This document shows positions 47,205 to 59,142 of a stretch of DNA of 64,000 bases, in pieces (within the stretch, counting starts at the first letter, position 1; the number at the start of each line of letters is the position of its first letter). This DNA comes from Paragonimus skrjabini miyazakii (Eukaryota > Platyhelminthes > Trematoda > Plagiorchiida > Troglotrematidae). The notes beneath the pieces are model-generated. The model was not told the DNA's origin. It saw nothing but the letters and a program-made list of their open reading frames with translations, and did not search any database. Where the stretch lies: assembly GCA_014338405.1 (NCBI GenBank), contig JTDE01000230.1, positions 234,346-298,345 of the forward strand. Direction: 5' to 3'. The translations under genes were made by a program, and so were the position numbers.

Positions 47205-47735
47205 CCATAGTTATCATGAAGCCGATTCTTACATTCAGGCACTGTAACATTTTCCGTTGTGATCCATTCTTTCAAACCGGAAATGGATTGCAATTTTCCA
47301 GCAAAACAAGGCTTTAATCTACACATCCTGACCCGAGGGCGCGATATCATTTACCCATCCCAAGTACTCGTAACATCTCCAGTTTCATGGGATATTTGGC
47401 GATTTCTCGAACGCTGAACCGCAAGCGTTGAAACAATGAAATCCCCCGCCTTTACAAATCAGCCAGGTCATATCCTCGTGTTATGACGTGGGCAGTGCTT
47501 GTGTGAAGTTAAGTACTGTTCATACCACAAATTAGTCCAAGCCCAGATCACTGACAGTGCGGCTCGGCAACTGCACTGTAGACCGAGTGACGACACACAT
47601 TCTGTTCTAAAAACGCTTGAGGCCCATACTGTCAAATAACGTAGGGCCGATGTGTCAGCCTCAAAGCATCGTTGCATAGTCGCAACCATTTTTCGTACTT
47701 TGTGCCTAATTCATTTTCTGTAAAAAGCCCTACTG
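47205..47735. repeat. Repeat D copy 1
   Basis: Matches 56077-56560 in the same orientation. Shared blocks include ATTCAGGCACTGTAACATTT/ATTCAGATATCGAAACATTT, CGTGTTATGACGTG, AAGTACTGTTCATACCACAA, AGATCACTGACAGTGCGGCT and ACACATTCTGTTCTAAAAAC. The class is unknown; no terminal repeats or conserved protein were recognised. Confidence 0.65.
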
Positions 47736-48054
47736 ATGGAGCTCAGTTTACAGTTTCTATATCATAGCAGTTGTACGATTGTTGTGAAAAATAGCTGTTG
47801 TCAGAAAACTATGATGGCTGATGGCCGCATAAAATTTTCGTCGGGTGTTTACATCATTTGCAAGACAGCCTCAGATTATATCAACCTAAACGTTCCAGTC
47901 TGCAAATCGATATTTGTTGCCGGCACGTGATTAAAATACCAGACAGGGCTGAGAGATACTGTTTGTTAAGTTGGCAGGCCGTTGAGCCAAGTCACGAGAC
48001 ACAAATGGAAAAAAACGAGGGCGTGCACAGCGGACAAACGTTACAGCGATGAAA
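47736..48054. other. Spacer, no recognised feature
   Basis: Nothing recognised between repeat D and the GC-rich block. Confidence 0.35.
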
Positions 48055-48470
48055 TGTCGGAGCTGCTGGCACCGCGCGAATGGTCACTGCGGGGGAGGGG
48101 GCGAAGCCCGACAACGAACCACTCCTCTACTTGCTCTAACGTAGATAACCAGACACGTGATCAAACATTGCGAGAGACAATGCGCGCAAACAGGACAAGC
48201 GATCGCAGCCGGGACAGACTCAACGAGTGACCTTAGATGCGGCAAGTTAGGCCAAACGGACAGACGGTCGAAGTGCAGTGCGATTGCCTGCCCCCATCAA
48301 ACACATCCATGCGCCAATCCGACGCGGACGCATGCAGCAGGCACAGGGCCTCGCGACGTGACACTAGGGTCAACGCAGACAATTTCGGACAAAACGATCG
48401 ATCACTGAGACAGGCACACACGACGCGCATATTATCCGATAAGCCACACTCGACCAGGTGAAACCGAGAG
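48055..48470. other. GC- and CpG-rich block of unknown nature
   Basis: Base composition shifts visibly to high G+C with many CpG dinucleotides (for example GGGGGAGGGGGCGAAGCCCG and CGACGCGGACGCATGC). Several frames are open on both strands, as expected of a stop-poor GC-rich sequence, and none has a recognisable motif. It could be an unmethylated promoter-like island, an exon of an unknown gene, or an inserted or foreign segment. Confidence 0.4.
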
Positions 48471-48929
48471 TTCGGTCAGGGAGCGTATGTGCTAAATAGA
48501 GCGACGATTGACACCTACGCAGATGGCACACTTACTGTGACTGCGATATTACGCGTTTAAACAGAGAAAGTGCCGGCAGCGTTCGTGGATTATCAAAACA
48601 ACCAACCACTAAAAAACATACTCGATAGCATTTAACTTATAAATTATGCATAACCTTAGAGACAAGAAGATTTTAACGAACACTAACAGATTCATCAAGT
48701 TTATCCGTAACACTGATCCAAGGTGTCCATCTGCCAGTAAAAATCACTGGCCACGCAAATGGTGCACTCATCCACAATGAGTCCGCGAGGTTGGACTGGT
48801 AGGAAGAACACGTTAAGAGGTAGGTGGTCTCCTGCATCTACCGTGTTACTGCCGCGAACTTGTAACGTAGGCACATTCAAAACGATCCACCACGGCTGAG
48901 AACTGCAAACATAGTTCGCTTCTCAAACG
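48471..48929. other. Spacer, no recognised feature
   Basis: Nothing recognised. Confidence 0.3.
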
Positions 48930-49760
48930 CAATGGGTCTGTTGGTCCAGATGACCTCGTGCAAACACTTTCAAAGTACGAGCCGTGGCTCCGTAGCATCA
49001 ATTAGTGTGGACAACTGAAAATGTTTTTCTGTGCTGGGGTAATTTGATGACAGTTTCAGTCAAGAAAGGAGTCAGAGGCTCTTGCAGAAACCATGGAGAG
49101 ATGAGCCAGGGCCTAAGCGTATCTAAAGTCATTGAGTACATTACATGCCATAGAGTAAAAGTGAAGTTAAAGAAACAGACATTAGGGAAGAACAGGTGGA
49201 GTTTCGTTCTGAACGTACTGATCAAAATTTCACTTTGCTAAATTCTGGAACAACGTCAAATACACAACTGGCCAACAATGATCGCTGTTCCAGACATTAA
49301 AGGTAAACTGACTCACACTTTTACAGCTGCTTAAATTCAGAACGTGTGCTAAACAAGAATGCTAACGTAGTGTTGCCGCATTATTCAAACGATTCAACCC
49401 AAGTTGGAGGTCTAGTGTGAAACTATCGGATGGCTTTAGCAGCGCAAGCGGTGTACACCAAGACTGACCACTCTCACATTCTTGTTTAATCATATCATAA
49501 AAGACATTCATGGTGGATTGTCCGCGGCGCTCACAAAATGCTGGTGTGGACCTCTTACTGATGTTGACTGTTGGCTGTTTGTCTGGAAAAAAAAAGATCT
49601 TAGGTCTGCACCTAGACATAGGCGTCTTTGGTAAGTAGGTTACACCCCCTCCTTCTCCTTTGCTTTCTATTTAAGGCTCTTATCTTTTCACGGTTGTATG
49701 GCAATTGAGCACGAATGCGAGCCAACGACCTACAGCTGACTATAACAATGATGATTATCG
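48930..49760 (+). pseudogene. RTE-like family A relic A6
   Basis: Order of matches to A2: GTTGGTCCAGATGACCTCGT (GPDDLV), GAAACCATGGAGAGATGAG, ATTCTGGAACAACGTCAAAT with GGCCAACAATGATCGCTGTT, ACAAAATGCTGGTGTGGACC, and a degenerate 3' UTR with TATGGCAATTGAGCACGAAT, ending ACAATGATGATTAT. Much internal sequence is deleted or scrambled. It is an old copy. Confidence 0.65.
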
Positions 49761-50654
49761 AAACATTGGATTATCAAAGCGTCAAAAATGAATGGAAGAA
49801 GTCTGACGGGGTAGATCAAACACCACAGACTGTTTAGCGATAACAAGTACTTTCCTGGTCGTCCAAGAGGAATGTCCAGCAGGGCATACGTACAACAGCT
49901 GAAGATGAAAAGCGAACTACTTCTAAATGTCGATCTAAATCGTACGTTGTGTCTGCTTTTGACCCTCATACGAACACTTTCGTAATGGCAGACGGCGCAA
50001 ATAAAAAAACTTCCTCATATTGAGCTAGAAAAGGAGACGCCTGCAAATAGACCGTTGCAATACGAACCCCACCTTTGCCGACTGGTTCATTAGTCCCTAA
50101 TCACTACACATATGTGGGACTGTTAAGAACGAACAGTCAGTCAAGTTGAATTGCCCCTCATTTGGGCAAACTTAATGCTCAGTTAACGGAATGGAATAAA
50201 ACACTGATCACCTATGTCCACCAACTGATTACGTGTAGGCCACGAAGGCTCAGTGAAGTGGGTGTAACCAATTTGTAGAACGTGTAGAACTATAGGTAAA
50301 CAACGATAATACGCACATATATTTCTACGTACAAATTAATGTTTGTGCCTGTTTTTCATTCTTTTAGGCGTCGGAAAGGTAAAAATGAGAACAAAATGTG
50401 CCTTCAAATGAGAACGACAAACTTGCCCTGATTGATAGTGTTTCGTATATGGTTGTATGCATATACACACACACTTAGTACACCATGAGCCTGCCCATGT
50501 AGTATTGCGGATTTACTCGCCGCACGCACCAGCAATGACGATAACTCTTTAAGAGGGTTCCTACACAACATCATCGAAGATGAGCTGACCTGAACCATCT
50601 CATTCAGTTGTGGATGATGGAGATCGTGTGGTGAGCTGACATTCTAGACAATTC
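49761..50654. other. Spacer, no recognised feature
   Basis: No gene or named repeat recognised. Confidence 0.35.
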
Positions 50655-51859
50655 TCTGTCGGAAACCGAAGTGGATTTGAGGCTTAAAATGTTGAAACAT
50701 AATAAAGTTACAGGTCCGCATCTTCTTTCTCCAGCACATTTCGAAAGCGTCTGAACCGACCACGCCCCTCCGTTCCGGGTGAGAGACTGAAGAGGTGCCC
50801 CATGACCGGTGCATATCAAAAGTCATTCCCATTTTCCAAACAAGTGTCAGGACATCAGGTGACAACCATAGAGGTATTAGCCTTGTTTCTATCGCATCGA
50901 ATATGCTGACGGACCTCATAATAAACCGGCTTCTGAAACACAGAGAAAACCATGTAAGGAAAGAACAGACAGCTTTCTTACCCGGTCTCTTGTGTATCAA
51001 TCAGGTTTACACCTTGGAACACCAGCGCTCCTTTTCTATTAGCGTGGTACTTTTGGACCCAAAGGTTACTTTTATCTTGGTTGTCCGACATGTTATCTGG
51101 GGGTGTCTCCAACGCAGAGGAGTCCGAGTGAAGTGTTGATTCACTGAAGTCGTTGTAAGCGCTCTGAGTGCAGAGTGCGCATTTATGAAGAGCCATTCCG
51201 GGCATTCTCCACGTCAAGTGGCATTCGATGTGGGTGTTCGATCTCCTTCTTCCTTTTCAAGCTTGTGATGATTAAGATGAGACCCAATTGTGAAGAGTCA
51301 GGGCTTCAGCCGGATTCGAACAGGCGACAGAAACAGCATGCCTAAACGCGACAAGCGCTCTACCAGCTGAGCTACAAAGCCAGGCCAGGAGTTCAGAAAT
51401 TTCACATTTGGACTCGGGTACCCTCCCGTCCAACTGTCTCATATGGAATCCATCAAATGATCCAGGGGATCGATTGTCCCGGCCTTATTTCTCGAACAGA
51501 TCACGCTGGAATCCACCAACGCCACTGATGAGCATAGAAACTGTATTACTAATGAGTAGTTCGATAGATTTTGAGGATTGCGTTCTGGAGAGTACTTGGA
51601 AGTTCTGAGGATCTCGAGTGAAGCTTCTACCGAGCTGATCTACATTACGAAAGCGGACGACATCGCTTTACATAATTCTTCTTCAGAGAACATAGAGGTC
51701 CTGCTGAACCAATCTGTATGGCACGAATTTCGCACCTTCAAAGTGAAAGGCGCTGTTACGGGATTGGATTGGCATTGCTCTTGTTTTGTTGTTGCAGGCA
51801 AGTTGCTCGAGATAGTCGGTCGACCGACCTACCTGGGTAGCACAAACTCATCAGCTTGT
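50655..51859 (+). pseudogene. Old family B-like RT relic, 5' part
   Basis: Plus-strand frames give ETEVDLRLKMLKHNKVTGP, DNHRGISLVSIASNMLTDL, HVRKEQTAF and LLDPKVTFI (decayed motif A), then a diverged motif B region to about 51255. After an interruption of roughly 285 bases holding a tRNA-like segment, the frame resumes near 51540 with KADDIALHNSSSENIEVLL (decayed YADD) and YLGSTNSSACK, where a family A copy interrupts it. All blocks line up in order with family B copy B3, but divergence is much greater. Confidence 0.75.
51301..51381 (-). other. tRNA-like sequence (tRNA pseudogene or SINE head)
   Basis: Minus strand: acceptor arm GGCTTTG pairs with TGAAGCC; then TA, D arm GCTC-AGCTGGTA-GAGC (a perfect A box), and T arm GCCTG-TTCGAAT-CCGGC with one mismatch (B box). 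The anticodon region is irregular: the best stem (TGTC/GGCA) gives a seven-base loop GCGTTTA, and the variable region is about 13 bases. No CCA is encoded. It lies inside the old family B-like relic, so a tRNA-derived SINE insertion is likelier than a working tRNA gene. Confidence 0.65.
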
Positions 51860-51865
51860 AAAACC

Positions 51866-53652
51866 TTTTTAAAGAAGGTGAAGAGGTTCTAGTTGAAGCC
51901 TTGACTCAGTTGATTCAAATTATGTGGATGACAGAGACCATCCCTCCATGCTGGAGTCACGCGATAATAGTTCCTATATTCAAAAAAGTTATCAGGAGCT
52001 CTTGCGAAAACCATAGAGAAATTAGTTTGACCCCAGTCATTTCTAGAGCTCTTGTATCCATTATGCTCCGCCGACTCACTGCAGTTCGGGAGTTGAACAT
52101 TAGAGAAGAACAGGCAGGTTTTCGTCCTGGTCGGGATGTATAGATAACATTTTTACCCTTCGTCAAATTCTGGAGCAGCGTCATTTGTACCGCCGGCCAA
52201 CAATTGCCGTATTTCTCGACTATAAAGGTGCGTTCGATTCGGTAGATACATCTGCACTTTTATAGTCGCTTAAACGCAGAGTTGTACCGACCAAGTATGT
52301 GAACATACTGTCGGCGCTTTACTCCCATACTTCGTCTCAGGTTAGGGTTTACGGTGAGCTGTCTGACAGTTTTAGCACCAGGAGCGGCGTACGTCAAGGC
52401 TGTTCCCTTTCACCAATTTTGTTTAATTTCGTCATGGACGAAATAATGAAGGATTGTCTCCGGCAGTCACAAGATGCTGGTGTGAACCTCCTACCTGGTG
52501 CAAGGCTGAATGATCTTGATTATGTTGACTATAGGGTTTTGCTTTTTGACAACGTTCAGGCGGCGCAAGCAACGCTAAATGCAATTCCACGTTCTGCTAA
52601 GTACTTCAGAAAGCGCTTTGCAGCCTCGAAATGCAAAGTGCTACTGCAAGATTGCTGTGACTACGTAGATTTAATGTTAGATAATGAAGTCATGGAGGTT
52701 GTTGACCGATTTGTATACCTAGGAAGCTGCATCAGCGGCGGCGGCAGAGGTGTGGGGCATGAAATAGAGGCGCGTATTTCCAAGGCTAAAGCGGTGTTTA
52801 CTAATCTGAGGCATTTATGGCGACAGAAAGGCATCTCTCTGAAGCTTTAGGATCGCGTATATTAGACGACAGTGAGGGCTGTATTACTTTACGGCAGCGA
52901 AACCTGACCACTCAGGGTAGAAGACCTGAACTGTCTTCAGGTGTTTGACCACCGATGTCTGCGTTCAATCGCTCGTATCGGGTGGCACCAACGAGTGAGT
53001 AACGAGGAGGTTAGGAAGCGGGTATTTGGTAATGATTGTCAAACGAGTTCTTTCGTTCAGTCCTTACATTTGCACAGACTTAGATGGTTAGGTCATGTAG
53101 TAAGGATGCCAGCTAGTTGCCTGCCACACCGTGCACTGTTTGCCGACGCTGCGGTCGATTGGCGCACGATGGACAGGTGATGACCTGGCGTAGACAAATG
53201 AAGTCGTTCACGAAGGGGTTAGCTACTGTGGATCGGGTTCGTCTTCCGGGCTGGAGCTCTCGCGACTCACAGAGTCAGTGGCTTGAGACATTAGGTGAGA
53301 TCGCGGCTAACCGAGCTAACCGAGGTCAGTGGCGTGAATGCTGTCGTTGTTTGGTCGAGTTGTCTGTGAAGTGAGTGTACTTAATGACGCGGGGCAGTGA
53401 AAGCCGCAAGGAAGCTGTCTTGCTGATGACGCCTTACTTTCACTTACAGCTCGGTTGTTTGTTTGCAAGGTGTAGGCGCCTTGATGTTGTGTGTTTGAAT
53501 GTAGACGTAGCCATTTTTTAGTGGTTAGGTCCCCTCTCCTTCCCTTTTATTTCCTTCTTCCTTCCTATACAGGATTTGCTTTTTCTTCTTCGTCGTTGTG
53601 TGGCAGTTAAGCATCAGTGTGAACCAGTGATGTATTGCTGTCTATGATGATG
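51866..53652 (+). pseudogene. RTE-like family A copy A7, 5'-truncated, nested in a family B-like relic
   Basis: Starts at a TTTTTAAAGAAGGTG segment equivalent to about 13731 in copy A2 and runs to the CTATGATGATGA tail. AAAACC at 51860-51865 and 53653-53658 is a candidate target-site duplication. It shares with A2 the one-base deletion in the GRGCID box, the TAG (52863-52865), the TGA (52905-52907) and the late frameshift. Private damage includes TAG at 52848-52850 and loss of the catalytic motif (YVDY instead of YADD). By eye it is very close to A2 at the nucleotide level, so it is a recent copy of a defective lineage. Confidence 0.88.
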
Positions 53653-54060
53653 AAAACCGTTCATGAAGATGGCAAAAGCACGTAATACAGTCGTCAATCT
53701 TTTTCATTTGCGGCGTCGCGAGAACGTACGATTGTCGAATAAGGGTAAGATTTACAACAAGCGTGTGCTTTTAATTTTGAGCTGTGGACCAGAGGCATGG
53801 TCCATTTCAGTGGAATATGTTTATGGACTCTCGGTATTACCACCGTTTTCCCTACTAATTAGCCAGTATCACATGGAGTGCTTGTGTGAGCAATCCGGAC
53901 ACGAGTTCGTGACCGATAACCGAGGTAACGAGAATGCAGTCTTCGCCGTTTGGATCACGCCCTCTGTATGTCGACAGAGCGTCTGCCGCATTTCGCGTCG
54001 TTTAATGTGGCTCCTAACAATGGTTGGAAGAAACTACAAGGAAACTAAGTGGTGACGTGG
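53653..54060 (+). pseudogene. Old family B-like RT relic, 3' part
   Basis: The plus frame resumes the relic interrupted at 51859: MAKARNTVVNLFHLRRRENV, then RLSNKGKIYNKRVLLILSCG. These match family B residues IARAPVAFTKLRHLWRRKDV and RLSLKGRVYN; only a few codons are missing at the junction. Similarity is lost after about 54010. Confidence 0.75.
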
Positions 54061-56076
54061 GCAGGGTCTATGAAAGCCCAGACTATCCGGCAAAACAAGG
54101 CTTGTAGGTGCTGTCCATCTCGCTAGAGAGTTCGCAACTATCGACACCGCCAGTTGGAAACACTGTGATATGGTGTGTGCCGGAGTCAATTGTGAGCTTG
54201 TATCCGCAAAGTTTGTGGCGCCACTTTTTCTCTTCTGAAGCTCCATTGTCTGTTTGTTTTGTCCTTGTTTTCTTATTCTTCACACACTTGTACTCATTTG
54301 ATGTTTCGCTATCCTACGGGCCATTGTCGATACCAAAGCCAACTCGAGTCACAGTACTCATGAGTATGACAGAGCTGATAACGACGGTCATTATTACATT
54401 TGGCATTTGTTTGATTGTAGGCATCTCATCAATATCACCAGGCCACCGTGCAGCATATCGTCTACAATCGGCAGTATGGACGGCCACGAAGTCTTCAACT
54501 TAGCGACCGACATATGTAACAGCCAGAATCATAGTGACCAGTGACCATGTTATTATGTAATCACCTTGCAGTTTTGCCAACACTATCGGTCCTGGTACAG
54601 GGTGGAACGTTCAGCTGGCCCAACCATCTTGGACAGCACATTACATGATGCAGTCAAAAAGCTGTTTAACATCAGCATTGGCGAGCTGCCTGTTGCATGC
54701 AATCCAATGCGGTTATATTGCAGAAAGACGACGATCATCCAAAGTTCGCTCATATTCATGTTGGGTCACATTTGGGCGCAGCACTATCGGATTTTCCAAA
54801 CTTGGGAGTGGGCACGCAGCCGGCGGACTGCCAATCGAAACCTACAATGCTTTTATTTCTGACGCCTGGTTGTCACTTTCAAAAATGCTGTAAGACTGAA
54901 TATTATCTATCTTGCACTACATGATCAGGAAATCTGACGTATTTGCGACAGAGATATGAGAAAACTGCTGCCTGTTAACCCTTATCTTTGTCGGCTAGTT
55001 CGTATTCAGCAGGATAACTGACCAATGGATCAAACAATAAATCAATTGACCGACCGATCTCCTTCTCCGTATGCAGTAGCTCGATGAACAATTACCAATC
55101 TCACGGTTGCTGAGTCTAGCCCAGTTGCTCCAACTGCTTCAGTCGAACTTTTGGCAACCTGACAGCAAGCAGACTATATGTGAATTTGTATGCAACATGG
55201 CAACAAACAACTCGCAGCAGATTGGCAGGAAACTCAACCTTCTCCGTATGTCAGCTGACAGCTGGGAATTATAGACATCCAAACCACGAAAACTACGAAG
55301 CAGTCAGGTACCAAGGTAATTATACCTCATTAAGACTCTAAATATGCCGTTATCTAATATCAACAAATTTTATCCGTCAAATTGAGAAACATGTGATCAT
55401 TCACGTTGCTGGGTAGAAACACTGTCCGATATAGCAGAAAACACAAACGATGGTGTGCATGAACGCAAATGATCACTGACAGGCATTCCGATTAACCTAG
55501 TTTTACCTAGTATACTGCTTCCTCTCGGAACCATCTCTATCGCTGTCACAATTGACCAGCAGCTCCCACTACATTACCAAATGATTCGATTCGGTGTGTA
55601 ACTGCGCTGTCGCCATAGCGTTCACTGGATAGTTCGTAAGCCCACAACGACATAAACCCTTGGCGTTGGTAACAACTCGACGCGCAACCGAATGACAGCT
55701 CAAATGAAAATCGTCAAACGAACGACAGCTCCAGTAACAACCATAATATCGGTGCACACCGTAGGCACTAACATGGTGAAGACAACGCAAACTAGAAGAA
55801 GGGAGAACATGGGATCTGGACAGTATAGACTATTTGGTGGCAGTTGAAAATAAGAAGAGTCACGTGGTAAAACCCCGCCAAACTTCGATGGAAAACACTA
55901 TGCACGCTATAATAAATGGCGAAGTGCTACCAAACTAACATGAATCGTGGGAGAATTACGCCGAGTAGACCACTGCCAGTTGTGCAACTCTAAGACCGAT
56001 TAATATATGGTTTGAGGCAGACAAAACTTAAGAACCCACATTTTCGGCCTCTAATGTGAGTGAACTGGTCACAGTG
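54061..56076. other. Unassigned sequence
   Basis: Frames around 54080-54500 are open on both strands but carry no motif I trust. The rest is featureless to my reading. Confidence 0.35.
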
Positions 56077-56560
56077 AACGATAATCATGAGGCCGACCAT
56101 TACATTCAGATATCGAAACATTTTCTGATGCCACCCCATTCTTCAGATCGACAAGGACCATAATTGTGGTAGAACGCTTCAATTAACAGGTCGTACATCA
56201 CGACGGCAAGGTTAACCCTTTAATGCAGCTTTAGTTGCATCTGCTGAAACCATGAAAGCCCCCGCATTTTCAAATCAACCACACTCTTGTGTTATGACGT
56301 GAACAGGGGTTTGTGTGAAATCAAGTACTGTTCATGCCACAATTAGTTCACGTTCAGATCACTGATAATGCGGCTCATCAGCTACACTGTTGACCAAGTG
56401 ATGATACACATTCAGTTCTAAAAACGTCTGACCGTCAGCGAGTCAGACTTCAGGCATTACACCAACAATTTACTCTCGTCGCAGTAATTTTTCTACATTG
56501 AATACAAGTCGTCTGTAAAAACCCTAGACAAAAACAGTGGTTTCTACACTGCAGGCTACA
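56077..56560. repeat. Repeat D copy 2
   Basis: Direct-orientation homologue of 47205-47735; see the shared blocks listed there. The copies differ by many substitutions and small indels, so they are old dispersed copies, not a recent duplication. Confidence 0.65.
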
Positions 56561-57689
56561 GGAGCGCATTTAGTTACCATCTGTTGTAAACCCACCTAAA
56601 CGATACGCTGGTTCGATCTCGGTAGAGTGGTGCGCTCGATAAAATCGGATTCTCGTCCCGGTAATAGTTCACACGAAAATCTCGGTCCCGAATAGTACCG
56701 CGACTGTTCCAGTATTCGCTCCCAAGACAAGCCAGAAGACGCGTTCAAAATAAGAAGCTTTGTTCCTCTACAAAACGGGGTGCGGCTAGGGCGACAAGTA
56801 CAAAGTATTTGTAGGGCACGTCATGATCACACATTCCCCTTACATCATGAGAAAGAGTTAGGATCGCACATGTGCATAGCGGTATAAAAAGTCTAAACCG
56901 ATTTTAACAGTTCCGCTAGTTAGGACTGAGTCAAGTGGGTTTTTTTCTTCTTTCTCACGACGGAGGCGCCCTGGGACGGTCACAGGGTGGGCGCCCTAAC
57001 ACCATCCAAGAGATGTAACCTGTTGGCTGAAGTAGCCGAAATACAGTAAGGTCGTATCCTCGGTTTACTTCCGGTCTTCAAAATTTGTCCGAAGTAAACG
57101 GTTACGTCGATCAGCCGATGATCCGATTAACCGTCTACAGTACTACAGTACTTGTCCTTGTTAGTCTGTTATATAAATACGTGTGTACATACACTTGACG
57201 AGACAGCAAGTGACATGACAGTGAATGTCACGTGGTGTTTCAGGCGAAAACTCTCCGCGAGGCACCTCAAACTGATCAACAGCATGATTGGAATGAACAT
57301 AGCGTGTGAAATGTAACTCAGGTTCGCTTACCAGTAATGAACCAACAGTAAGCAGAGCTTCTAAACCAAGACCGACATATGTACATATAAACTGCCCCAC
57401 TCAAGTACTTTGTTCAATTTACAAGCCGTCTTGCCAAACAGTAAGCACTAAAATTAACAGCCCCCAGAAATAACAGAAGTATTAAAACAAAACATGTGAC
57501 TCCGGAAAAGGCTCACGCGCAAAAGGCAGATATGAAACTACATGCACTTGGTTCTGTCACGTGAAGAATTGCCTTATGAAACTTGAGAAGTGAACATTCA
57601 GGTTCTAGCATACACAGGTTCTAGCATACACACTTCAAGCGAAAGACCAACGATTTAACATAAAGTCAGATCGTATACAAAGGGGAAAT
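56561..57689. other. Unassigned sequence
   Basis: No gene recognised. Around 56940-57130 there is a pyrimidine run followed by a segment with CCTGGGACGG/GGGTGGGCGCCC that could be part of an LTR, but no partner copy is in the window. Confidence 0.3.
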
Positions 57690-58240
57690 CTACCCTGACG
57701 TGGTGGTCCAGCTAACGTGCTGTTTTGATCTGGAGAGCTGTGCTGACATTTATGTTAGACAAAGTAGTGGAGAGCAGACAAACGAGTAGTTACTCTCAAA
57801 GGATCGTGTCGCATTACCGATTGCGTGGAGATACTTACAAAACGCAGCATCATCCTGGATCTATATGGTAATATTATTTACGGTGCTGGGGCACCGCCAC
57901 TTTCAACAACGAAGGGTGCAGAAAAAGTGCTCTTGAGCAAAAAGCACTCCGATAGCCCAGTGGTTGGCCGTGGCTATCAGTGCACTATTTAGTACCGCTG
58001 AAAAGCTACCAGTCCTTCTCAGAAGTTTGATGAACCTTGAATGTATTTACTGCGTGGAGCAATGATCAGAATTAGACAGCGACATATTACTCAATATACC
58101 CCAAAGATGGGTCAGTCCTCAATTGTCATGTGAGTTAGACTGTTGAGATATTGACTCCAGATAGGATCCTCAAGAAAACCTTATATTTTGTTGATTCGCA
58201 GCCCACGCTGTTGAGTACAGGATGACGAGTGAGGTCACTC
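57690..58240 (+). repeat. Repeat E copy 2
   Basis: Homologous to about 21640-22310 in the same orientation: GGAGAGCAGACAAACGAGTA versus GGGGAGCAGTCAGACGAAAA, GATCGTGTCGCATTACCGA versus GATTGTATGTCGCACTACTGA, AAAAAGCACTCCGAT versus AAAGAGCACTCCGAT, and AAGAAAACC in both. Likely a gypsy-type LTR element remnant by association with copy 1. Confidence 0.55.
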
Positions 58241-58850
58241 AAGCTAGCCAACTTATGTAACATAAACACTCAGAGTAAGCAAACGTACCGTTGCTTTAAC
58301 AGACCAACTCGATCAGTTTTCTTCTCTGTTTCCAACCTCAAGTTCTTAGAGCTAAGACAACTGATGGGCATTGGCGCTTTTGAGGTTCGCGCGCTCCGAC
58401 ACACTGGTCAGCAAGTTATACTGGTGAGCACGTTCACGAGTCTGGAATTGAATGTGTATCTAAGATTCTTAAGCCAGAATCGACCAGCTATTTTTGTCCT
58501 TGACCTGCAAAACTAACGCACGTTCATCAAGGCTAACGAAAGGGTTGAGAAAGGTTGCGAAATCATCTGATTCGAGTATTGAGATATGAGAAGGTAGAGA
58601 CGACTGTCCATCATTTCGACAGAGGTCACTAGGTTAACCTGCTTGCAAATACCTGGGATCACTAATGGAGTTCGGTAGACACGTTTAAAGGAAGTAAATA
58701 CACAAGAGGGATGTAACCAAATTTGGGACATCAAGTCTAGATTACGTAGGATCTTAGCTGTCGGACTGTTAATTCGAAAATATGGACCTAGTGTAGGGAT
58801 TTCATAAAAGTGAACCTAAGGATCGATCAGGTAAACACAGTCACAGTGAC
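58241..58850. other. Unassigned sequence
   Basis: A 95-codon frame at 58229-58516 (+) is not recognised. No other feature seen. Confidence 0.3.
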
Positions 58851-59142
58851 TGCTTCATTGAACAAAGTGGGTAGGTGTCGCCTGCCTGGATGGGGTCCTC
58901 GTGATCACTCAAACCGCTGATTAGAGACGCTATCCGAGATGGCGATGTGTCGTAGTCAATGGCGGACCTGTGTCCATACCATTTCTAATTCTTCCTGTTA
59001 GCCTTCTCTCATTAATTCTCAGCCTCCTCAGTAACTTTTTCTTCTAGGATATTCTACGTCACTGTTGAGGTGAACGGCGGCCCGAGCCACAGTACCTTTT
59101 GGTCAGGTTCATGGCTGTTATGATGATGATGATGATGATGAG
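58851..59142 (+). mobile_element. RTE-like family B 3' fragment B4
   Basis: Starts with GACTGCTTCATTGAACAAAG, continues through the C-terminal codons (GGTCCTCGTGATCACTCAAA) and the 3' UTR (CACAGTACCTTTTGGTCAGG), and ends in (ATG)n at 59119-59142. Nearly the same truncation point as copy B6. Confidence 0.85.

Noticed and set aside
47006..47350. 114-codon minus-strand frame
   Set aside because: It overlaps repeat D and is not preserved in the second copy at 56 kb.
54034..54283. Open frames on the minus strand that faintly recall an LTR-element integrase or a host exon
   Set aside because: No catalytic motif, two competing frames and no phase-compatible splice pair; similarity too weak.
57161..57400. 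Minus-strand frame considered as an upstream exon of the PTB gene
   Set aside because: The only splice pair seen would give a tiny exon, and no PH-domain-like sequence is present.
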